Below, in pieces: positions 5,585 through 5,644 of a DNA stretch of 5,644 nt. How positions within the stretch are numbered: the first letter of the stretch is position 1; every line of letters begins with the position of its first letter. The notes beneath the pieces were generated by a model. That model was not told the origin of the DNA. It did no database searches and was given only the letters and a program-made list of their open reading frames with translations. The translations under genes and the position numbers were made by a program. The stretch is taken from positions 1 through 5,644 of the forward strand of contig CAKTWD010000097.1 of assembly GCA_934630485.1 (NCBI GenBank), written 5' to 3'. This DNA is from an uncultured Eggerthellaceae bacterium (lineage in GTDB: Bacteria; Actinomycetota; Coriobacteriia; Coriobacteriales; Eggerthellaceae).

Positions 5585-5644
5585 TCACGCGAAAGCCGCA
5601 AGAACGGCGTCGGCGGTGTCGTTCCACGACGCTACCGCTTCCAC
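5585..5644 (-). CDS. C-terminal end of an unidentified gene, possibly a glycosyltransferase
   Basis: A leftward reading frame enters from the right edge and ends at TGA (5587-5585), giving 19 codons that finish in WNDTADAVLAAFA. GC-rich third positions match the neighbouring genes. A tail of the form W-x-x-T-A followed by a hydrophobic helix is common at the C-terminus of GT4-type glycosyltransferases, which would fit the setting, but 19 residues are too few for an assignment. It lies 121 bp before the HTH-LicC-LicA gene on the same strand, so the two could share a transcript unless the inverted repeat between them terminates it. Confidence 0.5.
   Translation of the reverse strand: MEAVASWNDTADAVLAAFA

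Noticed and set aside
5577..5644. A plus-strand ATG frame running off the right edge (MNRSRESRKNG...)
   Set aside because: It is antisense to a minus-strand gene end with better codon use and a plausible C-terminus, and it has no good ribosome binding site.

Overview
The window reads as a cell-surface glycan region of a bacterium with moderately GC-rich DNA and a preference for C- or G-ending codons. The protein style (short Wzm/Wzt-type ABC pair, EpsJ-like glycosyltransferase, HTH-LicC-LicA fusion) would fit a gut or oral actinobacterium such as a member of the Coriobacteriia, but that is an impression from composition and gene content, not a proven placement. No rRNA, tRNA, CRISPR array, insertion sequence or phage gene is visible.

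Layout. On the left edge, reading leftwards, is the first third or so of a PiT-family inorganic phosphate transporter (codons 1-104). It is preceded by a leader of about 110 nt and by four TTAMMY-type hexamers spaced exactly 11 bp apart, which look like a Pho box. A gene-poor stretch of about 300 bp (481-774) follows. It carries a possible folded element (558-615) and a promoter region with several perfect dyads. From 775 to 3544, reading rightwards, is a tight three-gene operon: an ABC-2 polysaccharide export permease, its ATP-binding partner (15 nt gap) and a GT2 glycosyltransferase (7 nt gap). It ends at a strong hairpin terminator (3611-3649) that should also work for the convergent gene from the other side.

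From 5463 down to 3703, reading leftwards, is a three-domain protein: an N-terminal winged helix-turn-helix, a LicC-like nucleotidyltransferase and a LicA-like choline/ethanolamine kinase. Upstream of it (5464-5584) is a 121 bp gap with a 9-bp perfect inverted repeat. The last 19 codons of another leftward gene, possibly a glycosyltransferase, run in from the right edge.

Working model. The permease, ATPase and GT2 enzyme assemble and export a surface glycan or teichoic-acid-like polymer. The LicC-LicA fusion would convert choline (or ethanolamine) to the phospho form and then to the CDP-activated form, ready for transfer onto that glycan by a LicD-type enzyme that is not in the window. The phosphate transporter and its Pho box lie head-to-head with the export operon. 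All genes were identified by reading motifs; no database search was possible.
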